Shown one piece after another: positions 44,420 through 56,659 of a stretch of DNA of 64,000 nucleotides; position 1 is the stretch's first letter, and the number at the start of each line of letters is the position of its first letter. The notes under the pieces are model-generated. The model was not told where the DNA came from and did not search any database. It worked only from the letters and a program-made list of their open reading frames with translations. A program made the translations under genes and the position numbers. Origin of the DNA: Steromphala cineraria (lineage: Eukaryota > Mollusca > Gastropoda > Trochida > Trochidae); assembly GCA_916613615.1 (NCBI GenBank), contig OU744730.1, forward strand, positions 32,522,815 to 32,586,814, in the 5' to 3' direction.

Positions 44420-47400
44420 GTGAAATATTTCTTCCTTTTGATTTACAATTTGAATCGTTTTTATATAGTAGTAATATTGTTGGTACTAAAAACTTTTGAA
44501 TTTTTGTCGAACCTTGATGTTTTGAGAGAATTAAGGTTGTATTCTTGGAAGGTATGTTTCGTCATTCTTTGAATTCACTTTTGAGATAGTTGTGTTGATT
44601 AGAATCAATTGTCAGAGTTTTAAGGGTTTAATTTGCAGTGGGATGCACGTAAGCATAAAAACTTTGTGAAGAATTTGGAAGATTTGTAATAATATGATTT
44701 CATGATGTTATGGAAAAATATTATCAATTAGCATTTAAGGCATAAGAGTTTAAATTTTACTGCAGACCTCAAACAAAAATACTAAATTTCAGTTCTTAAT
44801 CCTGAAAAGCATGTCTTTTGAATATTGTTATGTTTAAATATTTTAAGAGTTTTGTATTCATATGATTATCAAGTTTTAATTTCTTTACAAACATTGCAAA
44901 CTCTATAAGACCAGTCTATAGATCTTTCAGTATAAATAGCCATCGTCAAAATTTAGCCTTTATACTCTTAGTGCTTGTAAACCCCTTTTTAACAAATTGG
45001 AAAAATATACAAATTCTAAGCTATATATAACAGCAAAGAGGGGTAAATTTTTGTCTAATTTCCTTTTTTACTAATCTCTAGTTTGTTTTGGATGACTAAA
45101 AGACACATGCAGCCTATGTTGTTGATAAAGGTTAAATAAATATTTGCAATTTTGTTTTTTCCTTGTTTAAAAGTTGAGGTTTTTACAATTTGAACTAAAC
45201 TATTTATCTTTACATGTTAGAATCATATTTACAAAGCAACTTTTTCCCCCTTGAAAGTATTTGTCGTGTTCTGATGAGTAATATAGTGTTTCCTTTTCTG
45301 AGTAATTTATGTTCTCAAAGTTTAAAACTGTGAAATTTTAGAATATTTTTGAAGGGAATTTTAAACTTATGAATCACACAAAAAGGTTAGCTTAAAAAAT
45401 GTTGGAAATATATCAAAAAGTGTAAAACTTAATGAGTCAGATTCTAGTAATATTTTTGAAACTTTTTTTTTGGAAATAACTAAAATAATAAGATCCCCTA
45501 TGACTAATTACCTGATTTAAATTATCAATTAGAATTAATCTAAAAATGATTTTTATATTTTCATAACCTGTGAGTCTTGGATGGCTTTTAGATCAATAAT
45601 GCATCAGTTTATGTTTTAAGGATTATCAAACAACATAAATTTTATTAGCAAAAGACATACAGCACATGCATGCCTATCAATTAATTATTTTAATTACAGG
45701 TGTCCATTTCAATAACCAAAGTTTTTCCTACAGCAAGTAGGTTTGAAAGGCTTAATTTTCTGTCTAATATCGCATTCATTGACATCAAGGTAACTTTTTT
45801 AAGCAAGCTGAAATTCTAACAACATAGTTGTGGTCAGCAGGGTTCTCTGTTTAGTCCATTACCATTTGTTTATTTTACTGCAAGGTGTCAATTTCAAACA
45901 AATCCCAAAATACTACCAAAGTTTAAGTATTTGTGATTAGGAGAGGACATCTATTTCACAATTCATTGTCTATTGATTGACAGTTAGGTGTCAATTTCAA
46001 ACAGGTCTTGAATTTTAGCAATCTCTTGTATTTTTGTGATGAGAGGTATTCTGTTTATTTCTTTTCTGTGATTGGTCAACTAATTGGTCACAGAATTTCA
46101 ACCTCTCACTGGCCATTGTCCAGTATGTGCGTTGGGCATTTTTCAAACTTGAGCTTTTTGTCAATTGTCGCTGAAGTTTGGTGTATTCACTGACTCAGAC
46201 AATGATACTTTGAAACCTCAGATATTTCAAACCAGATCTTTGTGTTTTGAAGTTTGAAAGGCATTTCTGTGTGTTTTGTCATGATTATTGTATTTTAACA
46301 GTTTAGCGTGAAATTATCAAACTTTTGAAGGAAAATGTTTTGTTGTTTGTTTGCATATCTGAATATCATTTCTATGAATCTCAAAATATTCAAAATTTGT
46401 TCAAATTTTCATGAAGACTTGAAAGAAATTATTTTGTTGTCATTGTTTATAATATTTTATTTGAGGTATTGTTTTTGTATTTTTTCACCGGGAAATTGAC
46501 ATGTTATTTGTTTTTCTGCATAGCTAAAATGTTGGAAATTTCATAAGCTGTTAATTCCTTAAAAGAAACAACTTTCACTATTTTTTTCCAAAATAACACT
46601 TGTTAATGTCAAATTGTTTATTGCTGTTTTTATAACTTACAAACCTCATAAATGACATAATATCTTGTTTTCAAATCCTTTATCAATATTTGTTTTGAAA
46701 TTAAAAGCAAATTAAATTCAGATGACTCACCTCATATTTTGATAGTTTCAAAAGCAAATACTGTGTTATGTCATCCTCTACTCATTTTATTAAAAGAAAC
46801 AAATTCTTTCAAGCATTGACTAAAGATGAATTTTTATTATTTTGAAAATTTTATATTAGCATTTTATTTCTGTAACTATGAAAGCCAATGTTACATTCTA
46901 ATTTATGGTTTGAAATTTAACCATATGTCAAATAATCTCCTTAAGTTACAGACTACAACAGTTGGTTCACAATCTTTCATATTCTTAAATTGAGGACCAC
47001 ATTTATTACTGTTAACAGCCAATCAAACTTTTCATTCTAACCTTTAACCTAACCTTTACTGGGTCAAATGTTACAAACATGTACTCCATAGGTAGTGATG
47101 CAATAGACATGTTGTATATAAGGGCAACAAGATTTGGAAACAAACTGTTGACATTCTCCCCCCACAGTGATATAACAAGTCATAAAGTCCTATGCTAACC
47201 TCTGTTTTTATACAAACACTTCTTGGGCTAGAAAGGGAGAAGCCAAATTTCAAAAGGAATCATTTTTAAAGCCGAAGGGACAGCAATAAAAGTTGTTATA
47301 CCACAAATCACCTAACCTCTTGAAGAACCATTGCACTCAGTTCCAGTCGATGCTCGTAAATTCACTGCAATTTATAGCCACAATGGTGTTGTAGGCTCTC

Positions 47401-49473
47401 TCACTGAAAAAATATTAGCCATAGTGAAAGATGAATATCCTTGAAAGTACTTTTGAATTCCAAATCTCCACTCCTACTACCGTACATATCCTCATTCCTG
47501 TGATTGTCTTCAAACTAAATTCTCCCTAGAGATTTTAGTTGTAATCCTTAGTTGTGGCATCATTCAGTTCAGTTTCTCTTCTGACATCACGATAGCCATC
47601 ATTAATTTCATTTTCAGTTGTCATAACAGGTTTACGTTGTCATTAGGCAACCAGAGTTTCTAACAAGGTTGTCACTATGAACATGGATTGTACATTTGTA
47701 AGTCAGAAATTGCGTTGGTAAACTGAAGATTAATGGACAGAGAGAACAACCTTGCAGTACACAATGTAAACACGATATTATGACTCAAGAAAACTATCCT
47801 GCGATTATGGTAAATATGAATATTAATGAGGAAGAACATAGGAAATCATGTTCATGTAGGTGGGTTGTGACGTATCAGAAAATGTAAGCATATGTAGTGA
47901 GTTTTGAAATTAAAGAGATGAACTAGTAGAAGTCATGTTTATGTGGGTGGTTTGTTTTGAATAATAAATATCAGGAAATTGTATAGGCAATATTTGACCA
48001 TTTGAGTTTGGATAGTCCAGGGGGCCAGTTTAGATATGAATTTGCTTTATCAGGTATGAATGATTTTGACTTTTCTTTTTTGTTTTGTTTGTTTTATTTC
48101 ATAAAATGATTTTGTTTTCTTCATTCTGTGGGTTTTTGATTCTTGTTTTCAATTACTTGAGGTGAAGTTCAGATAATATGAACTTTTATTTTCAAATCAT
48201 TTTGATATGGCAAGGCACTTTCATGACAACAGAAGTTGTCTGAATGGTTGTTAATGATTTGATTTGTTTGTCCGTCACATATGGTCACAGAATGTTTGAT
48301 TTGTCATGTCTATATATTTTTATCCTTATTGATGTGCTTTGAAAACCGTTTCTTTCATACATGCTAAGTTTTTCCCTTGTACTTATGCTTGAAATATCAC
48401 CCAAGCAGCGTTTATCTTCAATTCACTCTCTAAAGTTTGTCTTTAATAATTTCCTTGTGTAAAGTCATCTTAGAGCTTCGTTAAAAGTTATGACATTTAC
48501 AATAAATGTTTGTGTAATTAAATTGTTGATTATTAATTAATCTTATAATTTCTGAGTCTGTCCATAATTGCGATCTCTGTTTTTGACAAAAACCCTTAAT
48601 TATTTTATTTTATACATGTCCTACATTTATGACCCAAAACTGTGTTCCATAGGAGAAAGTGATATCTCCTTCGAGATATTGTTTTGACATTCGATTTCAA
48701 ACACAGCCCTGCCAATGCATGTAAATGACACCACAGTGCTGTGACATCATCAGTAATGACATAACAATGCACTGATGATATAAACATGATGACATCACCC
48801 TTAATGGAGTCTTGAAGGCAGTGCAGTGTTAAGAAATGTGCAGTTTTCATTGAAATATTTTGAAAAGTTATTTAAAATGATGAATAGAATCTCACCCCAG
48901 TGTCTTCTGATATTGGCACTCTTCAATAAAGTGCAGGGTCAGGATGCAATGCTTCCCTGAATTTATGCAATATACAAGTCACTTGTTTCATAGAAATAAT
49001 CACAATCGTGTTGCATGCATTTTTGGCGCTATATTCAACCCCTTTGATATGAGTGAAATATTTTTATACCATGTGAAATGCTAACTATTTTGAAATTGAT
49101 TGTAAGTCCAACCTATAACTTCTAGAAATTGAATGATCATAATCTATATATCATCAAAGCTTATCGTTGACAATAGTTAATTCATAAACCACTCTGTTTA
49201 TAATTTTACAAGAATTGCAAGTCATTCCATTGTAATAACCTGTATCTCCTTTCTAGTGCTATCCTGGAATGTTCTTATACCTGGGTCAAAATGTTAAGAA
49301 TTGGAACATTTTGGGCACTCTATTATTCATATCTTACATTCAAGATATTCTGTTCATTTTAATTTTGGTTGCTATTGAACATCAGCTTACCCTTCCCTGC
49401 ATAAGGGTGACAATACTTTATTCACTCATATAAACATTTAATCAAAAAGTATAAATTCTTATTTCTGTTGCAG

Positions 49474-50324
49474 AGTTATGAGTGGGCCCTGGAAGCCATG
49501 AAGTATGTGGCCAGCATGCGGATGGAGCATTGTGCCAGTCCTGAAGGTCTCGACAAGCTCCTCAAATCCCTCGAGTCCTATCTGAAGGAACATCCTCCAC
49601 TTACCGAGGAGGCCTTTGTGCAAATGATAGAGACAGCCCAGAAACTTCACAATGAAAAGCTTCTTGAACAGTGCAGAGTTGCCAAGGCTCGTTGTGAGGA
49701 GACTTATCAACTCCTCCTCTTGAGGAAGAACACTTTGAGGCGTGCCAAGGACCAATTGCTTCTTGAAGAGAAGAAACATGACTCTCAACCATTGGCGCCA
49801 AAGTCTCTGGAACCAATTCTCAACAAAATCCAAGAGGAGGAACTACCAGTCTGGCAGCCTCAGACCACAAGCACACCAAGGAGCTCGGCGCCAAGCCATC
49901 GTGTCCATGTGTTGGATAAAAGGACAAGTGAACATAAGTCTGTCCTTCGGCAAAAGTCTTCAGACTCTGAGAGTGATTCCAGAAACGGTGTCCACAGTCC
50001 CAGAAGGGATTGTGGGAAGGTTTCAAGTCAGCCTGTGTCACCGACGTCGGATCATAGTAGTTCCACGTCAGATGGCGGAAGTGTTTCAGACTCAAAATTA
50101 CTTCTTTGTCGGACAATCTCTCAGCCTTTGCAGGGTCCTGGGAGTACTTTCAGTTCTCACAATCGTCCAATCAAGAAGATGCTGAAACGAGCGAGCACCG
50201 CACCAAATATCCCTCCAGTCGTTGGGTCAACGATTTACGAAGACGCAGAAAATAACGCAATCCGAGAGCGAAGGAATGGAAAGTCCATCAGCATGATAAC
50301 TGGAAGCTCTGAGAGTTTGCCAAG
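49474..50324 (+). CDS. Host gene exon 5 of window: last spectrin-like helices and Ser-rich linker
   Basis: Coding exon of 851 nt, phase 0 in (TTTCTGTTGCAG) and phase 2 out (CCAAG|GTAAGA, near consensus). It encodes about 284 residues. Residues 1-110 are helical, starting SYEWALEAMKYVASMRMEHC, with HPPLTEEAFVQMIETAQKLH and a charged helix CRVAKARCEETYQLLLLRKN. They close the spectrin-like region. After a Pro-rich bridge the rest is low-complexity, Ser-rich and probably disordered (SSDSESDSRN, SDHSSSTSDGGSVSD). KRASTAPNIPP resembles a 14-3-3 docking site (R-x-x-S/T-x-P). In spectrin-containing Rho exchange factors such a linker precedes the catalytic DH-PH module, which is not in this window. 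PLEKHG4/ARHGEF40-like is my best guess. MCF2L or SESTD1 are alternatives. Confidence 0.9.
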
Positions 50325-50499
50325 GTAAGAATATTTTACATCATGCTTGATTCTTATTTCAGTATGTTTACCTATTTGGGGTTGTATGTTTGGTTGTACT
50401 TTCATCTTGCAATATGTCACAAACATTACTCAACAAATAAAGTGAGCTGTTTGAGTGGCATTCTAGAAGTTGATGGTATAAGGAAGACAAGAGTAATTC

Positions 50500-50577
50500 T
50501 ATGGATGAACAACTTCTTTATTGGATGGTGGCGACGTTTCGGTATAGATTCTTATACTGTTATCAAACATATGGATC
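50500..50577. repeat. Single arm of the foldback family
   Basis: ATGGATGAACAACTTCTTTA followed by TTGGATGGTGGCGACGTTTC and TATACTGTTATCAA matches the left arm of the foldback at 52695-52870, without a partner arm nearby. Confidence 0.6.
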
Positions 50578-51359
50578 AACGGATTTGAATTAAATAAAGT
50601 GAACTGTGACTCTCTTGCATTGGTTGCAAAGTAAAAGGTATACTTTCACATGCACATAATTTTTATGACATCTTATGTTAATTATCATTTACCAAAAATG
50701 CTGCTAAGCTAGAGAACTCACAGTTTAACATTGGGCAGGGTATAGAACAACAACATTATTAAATATTTGGTAACACCAAGAGAAGAAAGACTTGAGCATA
50801 CACTTTAGAATTTGAAGTAAAACCTGTGGCGAGCCATTTAGTTAAAATTTAGAATTTAATATTGAAAATAAATAGAATTTTCTTGAGATCAGTAAAACTA
50901 AAGAGCTTTGAGTTAAGTCCTAAAAGGAAATGTTTTATAAAACATCCACAAGAAAAACAAAAAACCTATTAAAAGGACAAGACATTTTTAGGTAAACGTA
51001 GGACTAAATTTGATTCCATTCCATTCAATGTGGACAAGAAGGAAATGTCAACAGTATGAGGAAGACATAAAATCTGATCCCGATTCCTCTCATGGTAGAC
51101 AAAAATTCCAAACTGACCCTTAGCAGAGTTCATGTCCGAACAGACTCGTGTGAGTCAACAAGCTTAATATTTCCAAGCAGAGTAAACACTATGGTATGAC
51201 AAACCACTCTCGGGATAAATAAAAATGACAACCAAACAAAGCCAGTCCCTCCATATAGCAGCACACTGTTAGAAATTATCAACAATTGTTGCCAAAAGCT
51301 AGTTACAAGTTTGAGACCACAAACTTAATTTGTTAAGTAAACAAGTTTATTTACCGAAT

Positions 51360-51625
51360 AAACAGCTTCGCGTCCAAAGTGTTCCGACTGACCAAGTGAC
51401 CAGCTGGACATCACATTATGACATGATTGGTCAACACTGACCGCACGCAATGCTCTGACCGCCGATGTTTGTAGCGCGAACATCCGGTTATAGTGTAACA
51501 ATTCGCGACTGTTTTCATTTTGGCTTAGGATCAACGGATTTGCAATGAAAATAAAGTTACGGAGTGCTAGAGCGTGTTTCTCTCGACAGGCATTCAGCCA
51601 ATCAGAATTGGTTTAGTCTCGGGCT
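51360..51625 (+). promoter_or_regulatory. CpG-bearing CCAAT patch, candidate internal promoter
   Basis: Clearly richer in CpG than its surroundings (TTCGCGTCC, GACCGCACGC, GTAGCGCGAACATCCGG, AATTCGCGAC). It carries an ATTGG at about 51426 and a full CCAAT-box pair, AGCCAATCAGAATTGG, at 51597-51612. It lies 2 kb upstream of the candidate first exon at 53668. Promoter role is inferred from composition and motifs. Strand is assumed from the host gene. Confidence 0.35.
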
Positions 51626-52694
51626 AAGGTTTTCTTTGGGTCAGAGTATTTGGTTCGGTGTTGGTTTGATTAAATTTAATTTGTTTACTTTTGACAATCA
51701 AATTAGGTTTTCCTGTTAACCTAGAGTGAACAAATTACAAAGGAAGTTTCATGAGATAAGAAGAAATCAAATTTTGCTCAATTGAATAGGGGTTTGATTT
51801 AGTTTACTTGGATTGATGCAATGTGTAGTTGTATATTTACGCAGGTTTGGACGAATCAAAACTGATTTTATCATTACATTTACTTATTTGTTTTCATTGT
51901 GATCTTGTGTTTTTGGAACTTGGTTAATGTTAAATGATTAATCCATCCCTTTGAATCAGAATCATTTCATTTAGATCGTAGTACATTTCATATTCATACT
52001 ACATGTACATTTCTTTTTAATTGTATACATTTATTTGATAAGTAGTACATTTCGTTTTTATCCAAGTACAATTCATATGAGTTAATTGTATACATTTAAT
52101 TTGAGTTGCTGTACATTGAAATTAAGCTGTGGAATAATTAACTTGAGAACAAAACTCAGTTTCTTTATCTCTTCAAATTAAAAATTCAGTATTGACTTAA
52201 AAACACTTTCGATTTTCAAATCATAATTCAAAATTTCTTTACTCTGACTAAACTACATCGACCAACCCCAGTGCATTTTAGATTGTAGTAAATCAGAATT
52301 TGCTCACCTTCCAGGATAAGACTAATTTGCACTATTATTTGGATGTATGTAGGTCCAAATCTTTGCCAAATCGGTCTAATTCGAATTTATCTTTATTTGA
52401 TCGTCACTTACAGAGTTTCGATGAGTCAAGATGGGATGTGCCAAGTGCAGTCGCCATATTGGTTCCCTTGAAAGGCTTTAGTCGAAAGCCGTTTAGACCG
52501 GGAATAGGAATTGATGTTTCATGTTCCTTCTTCTCTTTTAGGGATTTCGACTGAGAAAATCTGAAAACATTTAGAACCTTGAATGGATGACTGTTGAATA
52601 TAACACACTGTTGTGAAACTTTCTTACATTTATCATGGATGAAATCATGAATTTCTTTGAGAGGCATTTTGGAAGGTTAGGTGAAGAAAAACAA

Positions 52695-52870
52695 GTTGTA
52701 ATGGATAAATAATCTTCTTTATTGCAGGAAATGAGACGTTTTGGTGTAGATTATAACACCGTTATCAAGCAAGTTTATGACAGTGTTTATTTCTTGCTTG
52801 TTAACGGTATTATTATCTAAATTGAAACGTCTCATTTCATGCAATAAAGATGTTGATTATCCAAAACAAC
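52695..52870. mobile_element. Foldback element, about 78-bp arms
   Basis: The left arm contains ATAATCTTCTTTATTGCAGG, AATGAGACGTTTTGG and CACCGTTATCAAGCAAG. The right arm returns it in reverse (CTTGCTTGTTAACGG, AAACGTCTCATTTCATGC, AATAAAGATGTTGATTATCC). It is the largest intact member of the AACTTCTTTA foldback family in this window. No ORF. Confidence 0.85.
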
Positions 52871-53214
52871 ATGGTCTTCTAAATCATAAGTTTTATTTAA
52901 AGTTATTCATTATTCAGTTATTTGCAGTATTTTTTGGTAAAACATTGAAGTTTTTCCTGCTGTATAAAAAAAATTTATTGAAGTTTTTGAATTCTTCAAT
53001 TTGCAGGAATTACAAACATTTATAGGGAATGGCCTGGAATTAGCTACAGGCTAAACAAAGGCTATCCTATAAAATACTGGTTTTATTTTTAAAAATTGTG
53101 AGATGAGTGGGATTGTCTTCTTAATTAAGAACATTTTTTGTAATCAGTCCATGCAGTTTATTATATATATTGATATGATAAAATATAAATATTTATCATA
53201 AGAACAAATGAGGG

Positions 53215-53480
53215 TCAAAATATATATGTCTAGATATATATATATATATATCTAAATAGATATGCAAATTTGTAACCAGAATAAATCATTGTAAGAATAT
53301 ACATATCAAGATATGAATATGTATACACAAAATTATGAATATTTGTAAACAGTATCACAATCCAAATATACATATTTAGATATGTATATATATTCCAAAA
53401 TTTCATGTTTGTAAACTGTACCAGCCATAATCCAAATATACAAATCTAGATATATATATATCCATGGAAACATATTCACA
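53215..53480. repeat. AT-rich tandem repeat with palindromic units
   Basis: Repeats of AATCCAAATATACA(T/A)AT followed by TAGATAT(G/A)TATATATA, with a TTTGTAAAC(A/T)GTA spacer. About four units of 65-80 bp. Palindromic TATATATA centres. Confidence 0.7.
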
Positions 53481-53667
53481 TTTCCCTCAGAATGTGCAAC
53501 AGGACACGTTGACATGTACAAGTGTCATAAAAAGGCGAGTTGGAACTCTGTCAAGAAGTACAGAGACAGTTTGTAAGACACTACGCTGAGCGGTGTGGCA
53601 CATATAATCAGAAATATGCTTTCTCAGACGTAAGAGGATTATATATGAATAATAACAATCATAGACA

Positions 53668-53735
53668 ATGGAATCGAGTGATGAAAGCTGGGAATTTATT
53701 ACAGACTCCAGTTCTGATAGTTGTGAGTTTGAAAG
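53668..53735 (+). CDS. Candidate alternative first coding exon
   Basis: An ATG at 53668 in a strong context (ACAATGG) opens 22 codons plus 2 nt, MESSDESWEFITDSSSDSCE then FE, before the donor GAAAG|GTCAGT. The exit phase (2) is exactly what exon 6 needs. Joined to it, the acidic Ser-rich peptide would continue into exon 6's MPEEEEDDELSS. This would give a short isoform starting just before the expected catalytic module, skipping the spectrin region. It cannot be an internal exon after exon 5, because the AG before it (ending 53664) gives the wrong phase. An out-of-frame ATG at 53646 lies upstream. Evidence is splice phase, Kozak context and composition. No transcript is available. Confidence 0.4.
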
Positions 53736-54755
53736 GTCAGTTTTTGGTTTTTCTATCTTTGTAAATCTTATATACAACTGTAGTCACAAGTTGTTGAGCA
53801 AAAATAAGGCTCTTTAACAGTTCTGTTTCTACTTTTGTGAGAGTTGTTGTAGTAGTACAAATGTTGGAAATTGATGTTGGATAAGTAAAGATATTGGAAA
53901 AGTCATTACTTTTGCATTGTCTCCCTGAATTTTACGAAATAAATTGTCGTAGCATGTTTTATATGAAAATTATCTTAAATAACGTTTCAAACGGGAAAGA
54001 GATATGGCTCATGTGCATTATTTTCAAACTTCTAAGGATCATGTATAATAATAATGTTATTAAGATGACGGGTAAGTTTGAAGCAGTTTTTCTTCTTTTC
54101 TCTTTAATAATTTTTTTTAATAACTTAAAATACTGAATGTATCAAGAATAAAGTTTTTGTGTTGAAACAACCCAAGTGATATAACCCATTTACTTAAATA
54201 ATTATAACTCTTATAATCATTCCGAAGCAAGTTTTTAAATTTGGATATAATTTACAGTGAAAGATGTCCTATGATAGGGCCAAATCCTACAGACAAAGAT
54301 TATAGCTTTGCTTTCCTGTCATATGAGATTTATGTTGGCTTTTAATTCTAAATAAAGCTTTTAATGACAGTGTGACCTATGAAAAGGAAGGTAGTTAAAA
54401 AGAATTTAAATGTTATTTTAGAAAATGTTTTCGAATAATCAAGATATTTCATTGTCTTACTTTGAAGTGAATTTTGGCTATTACAAAAATTCTCTTGAAA
54501 GACCACAATCTGATAAAAACACTTTTTAATAAGAAATGTGCTTTATCCAAGGTGGTTTAAAGAGTCCCTCCATGATATTCATAATATATTGTTTTTCTTT
54601 GATATGAACATAATGGCAAAATTTGAAGATCATTATAAAAATAACAAATCTCACATTTTCATCCCCAAATTTCATCATGGAATGCTGTTGAAAATATCAG
54701 TATTATAATATACAATAATAAAATAATTAATTTCACATTGATATAACCGCGATAG

Positions 54756-54838
54756 GGAAGATTATTTTATTGATAATCAACTTCTTTTTTTCTGAATAAC
54801 AGAATAAAGAAGTTGATTATCCATAAAAATTATCTTCC
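54756..54838. repeat. Foldback repeat
   Basis: GGAAGATTATTTTATTGATA with ATCAACTTCTTT on the left, and AAAGAAGTTGATTATCC with ATAAAAATTATCTTCC on the right. Same family as 1891-1984 and 52695-52870. Confidence 0.8.
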
Positions 54839-55179
54839 TTTTGATCATCACACAAACTTTTAAATTGATATAATCAAAAGTTATGAAACATATTAAAACA
54901 AAATTGAGGTTGACTGATTGACGTCATTGTCCTGTTTTCGATCATAATACTGACTTCAAACCTTTTTGACGCTATACAATATTAGTTAGCTTTGAAATGA
55001 TAATTACCTGCAACAGTCAGAAAAGGTATTGGGCGTGTCTGTCACGTAGGTTCCGCTACTTTGCTGCAGAATGATTTGCTCATTTTGATTAAAAACTGTA
55101 TTTGAGTTTCTGTCAAAGCCCATAGCATCAATCATCTTGCTTTTAAGTGTTACTGTTTCAGGCTTTCCCCCTGCTTAGA

Positions 55180-55242
55180 AATAATGAAATACTGCCCAAG
55201 CGGTGCTAAACAATGACTCACTCACTTATGTTTAGGAATTTG
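55180..55242. repeat. SINE-like tail
   Basis: AATACTGCCCAAGCGGTGCT then AAACAATGACTCACTCACTT resembles the 3' tail of SINEs I recall from molluscs. A related tail is at 58668-58708. The body of the element is not recognisable. Confidence 0.4.
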
Positions 55243-55484
55243 AATTATTGCACATTAAAAGTGTTCCTTCTCACCAAAAGACATTAAAAATTGGTGATGT
55301 TGCTTGGAACACTGAATTAACTGAAGCTGTACAGTGACTTTCAGGTGTACTGTGCACTAAAACGGAATTTCCAAAAATGAACTTATCCTGAGGACAGTAA
55401 AACAATAGTAATGATCAATATTTTTGAAAAATAAAAATGTTCTACTAAGACTTATCTACTACAGGGATGATAGTGATTGCATCA

Positions 55485-55970
55485 TCACCTGGCCAGGTAA
55501 CTGCGTACCTGTGTCACAGACAGGTCAGGCATTGTCCACACAGGTGAATCTCAGGTGATAACTCGTTAACGGGCAGGTGAAACACAGGCGTTATCTCGTC
55601 AGACATGATAGGTATTTGTAAACTCTGTCGTCAGTTGGATTCAAATCCAGGTATGGTTGTCATTTGAAATTCATAATTCAGGTATTGTCGTCAGTTGATC
55701 GTTAAGGCAGGTGTGACAAGGTGAATATTGGGATACTCAGTTTGATTTGGAAGATCAGGTCAACACAGATCCTGGATTTTGGCATTAGAAACAGGAATTT
55801 TATGCTTTTGAGTTTAATCAGGCTTTATGTTGGACAACAACCCAAGGAAATGAGTCGTATTTACCTGTAATTTGGAAACAAACATGAGTTACCTGTCTTC
55901 ATCCCTTGTGACCGTAATCAGGTATTGTACCATTACTCAGGTATTGAACCATGCATCTTTGACGTTGCAT
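55485..55970. repeat. CAGGT-rich decayed repeat zone
   Basis: At least ten CAGGT occurrences in about 450 bp, including CAGGTGA and CAGGTATTG units. It resembles the CAGGT-rich parts at 16.9-17.3 and 23.39-23.50 kb. The motif equals both the Snail/ZEB-type E-box and an exon-intron junction. Confidence 0.5.
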
Positions 55971-56011
55971 TATGGTAAACCCAAATATGAATATGGTAAA
56001 GTCAGGTTATA

Positions 56012-56042
56012 ACATGAACATGAACATGAACATGAACATGAA
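56012..56042. repeat. Microsatellite (ACATGA)n
   Basis: Five consecutive copies of the hexamer ACATGA. It is responsible for the His-Val run in a minus-strand frame. Confidence 0.95.
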
Positions 56043-56659
56043 TTTTTGCCTGTTTAAAATAATAACTTCTCTTGAGTGTTAACAAATATCTGCAAATTAT
56101 AAGTTTACGCAAATCAAATGGAAATGATACATCATTTTGACTACATTCGTCCTGACTCAATATTTCATTGTTCTGCTTTACAAAAGGCATTTTTTCATCT
56201 ATAGAAATCTCAAATTATTCTCAATATAATTTATATTTATAATACAAATCAACTTTTTATTGCCAACATATTTTTTAACTAATGTTGATCCCATGTTTAT
56301 AATTCTCATGTCTATAAAAAAAATTAAATAAAAATGTCATATTTACACTATGAAATATATTTATTTTGATGGCATGACTGAGATTACATAATTCATTAAC
56401 ATCAAGGTCTCTTTTCAAACCATTGGCCCAATTTCCTTCCTGTTATTTTTGGAATGATGTTGAAATCTTGAAATATTTGTATTGTAAAACATGTCCTTTA
56501 AATAAATACGGACAGTGTGAGAATCTTCTCAAGGTAGCACCTTCAGAGTCCAAGGTGACGGAAATACGGCTTTTGGATATCCTCCAATTAAGGTTTTAAC
56601 GCAAAGATGCTGAAAGAGTTCATATTGATTTGAGGGTCAAATGACCTTAAAACCGATTG

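Larger units (their letters stand above)
28761..49473 (+). other. Intron 4, 20.7 kb
   Basis: From GTAGGAAT to the acceptor TTTCTGTTGCAG at 49473. It holds the donor-edge array, a mollusc-type repeat and G-runs (30.16-30.66 kb), MITEs (about 30734-31068, 33414-33646, 43783-44195), a candidate alternative first exon (near 34.17 kb), 147-bp and other tandem arrays (37.5-40.86 kb) and weak exon-like segments. Stretches 29340-30160, 31080-32390, 34200-37500, 41190-42410, 42530-43780 and 44580-49470 show only AT-rich intron and a possible SINE remnant near 47.34-47.42 kb. Confidence 0.75.

Noticed and set aside
48700..48800. TGACATCA motifs as a CREB-type element
   Set aside because: They sit in a locally repetitive TGACATCA/ATGACAT stretch, and chance recurrence is likely.
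49459..50426. Several open frames on both strands over exon 5
   Set aside because: Exon 5 has the splice sites, phases and composition of the real coding strand. The others are shadows.
56002..56190. Minus-strand frame ending in a His-Val run
   Set aside because: The run is the (ACATGA)n microsatellite.
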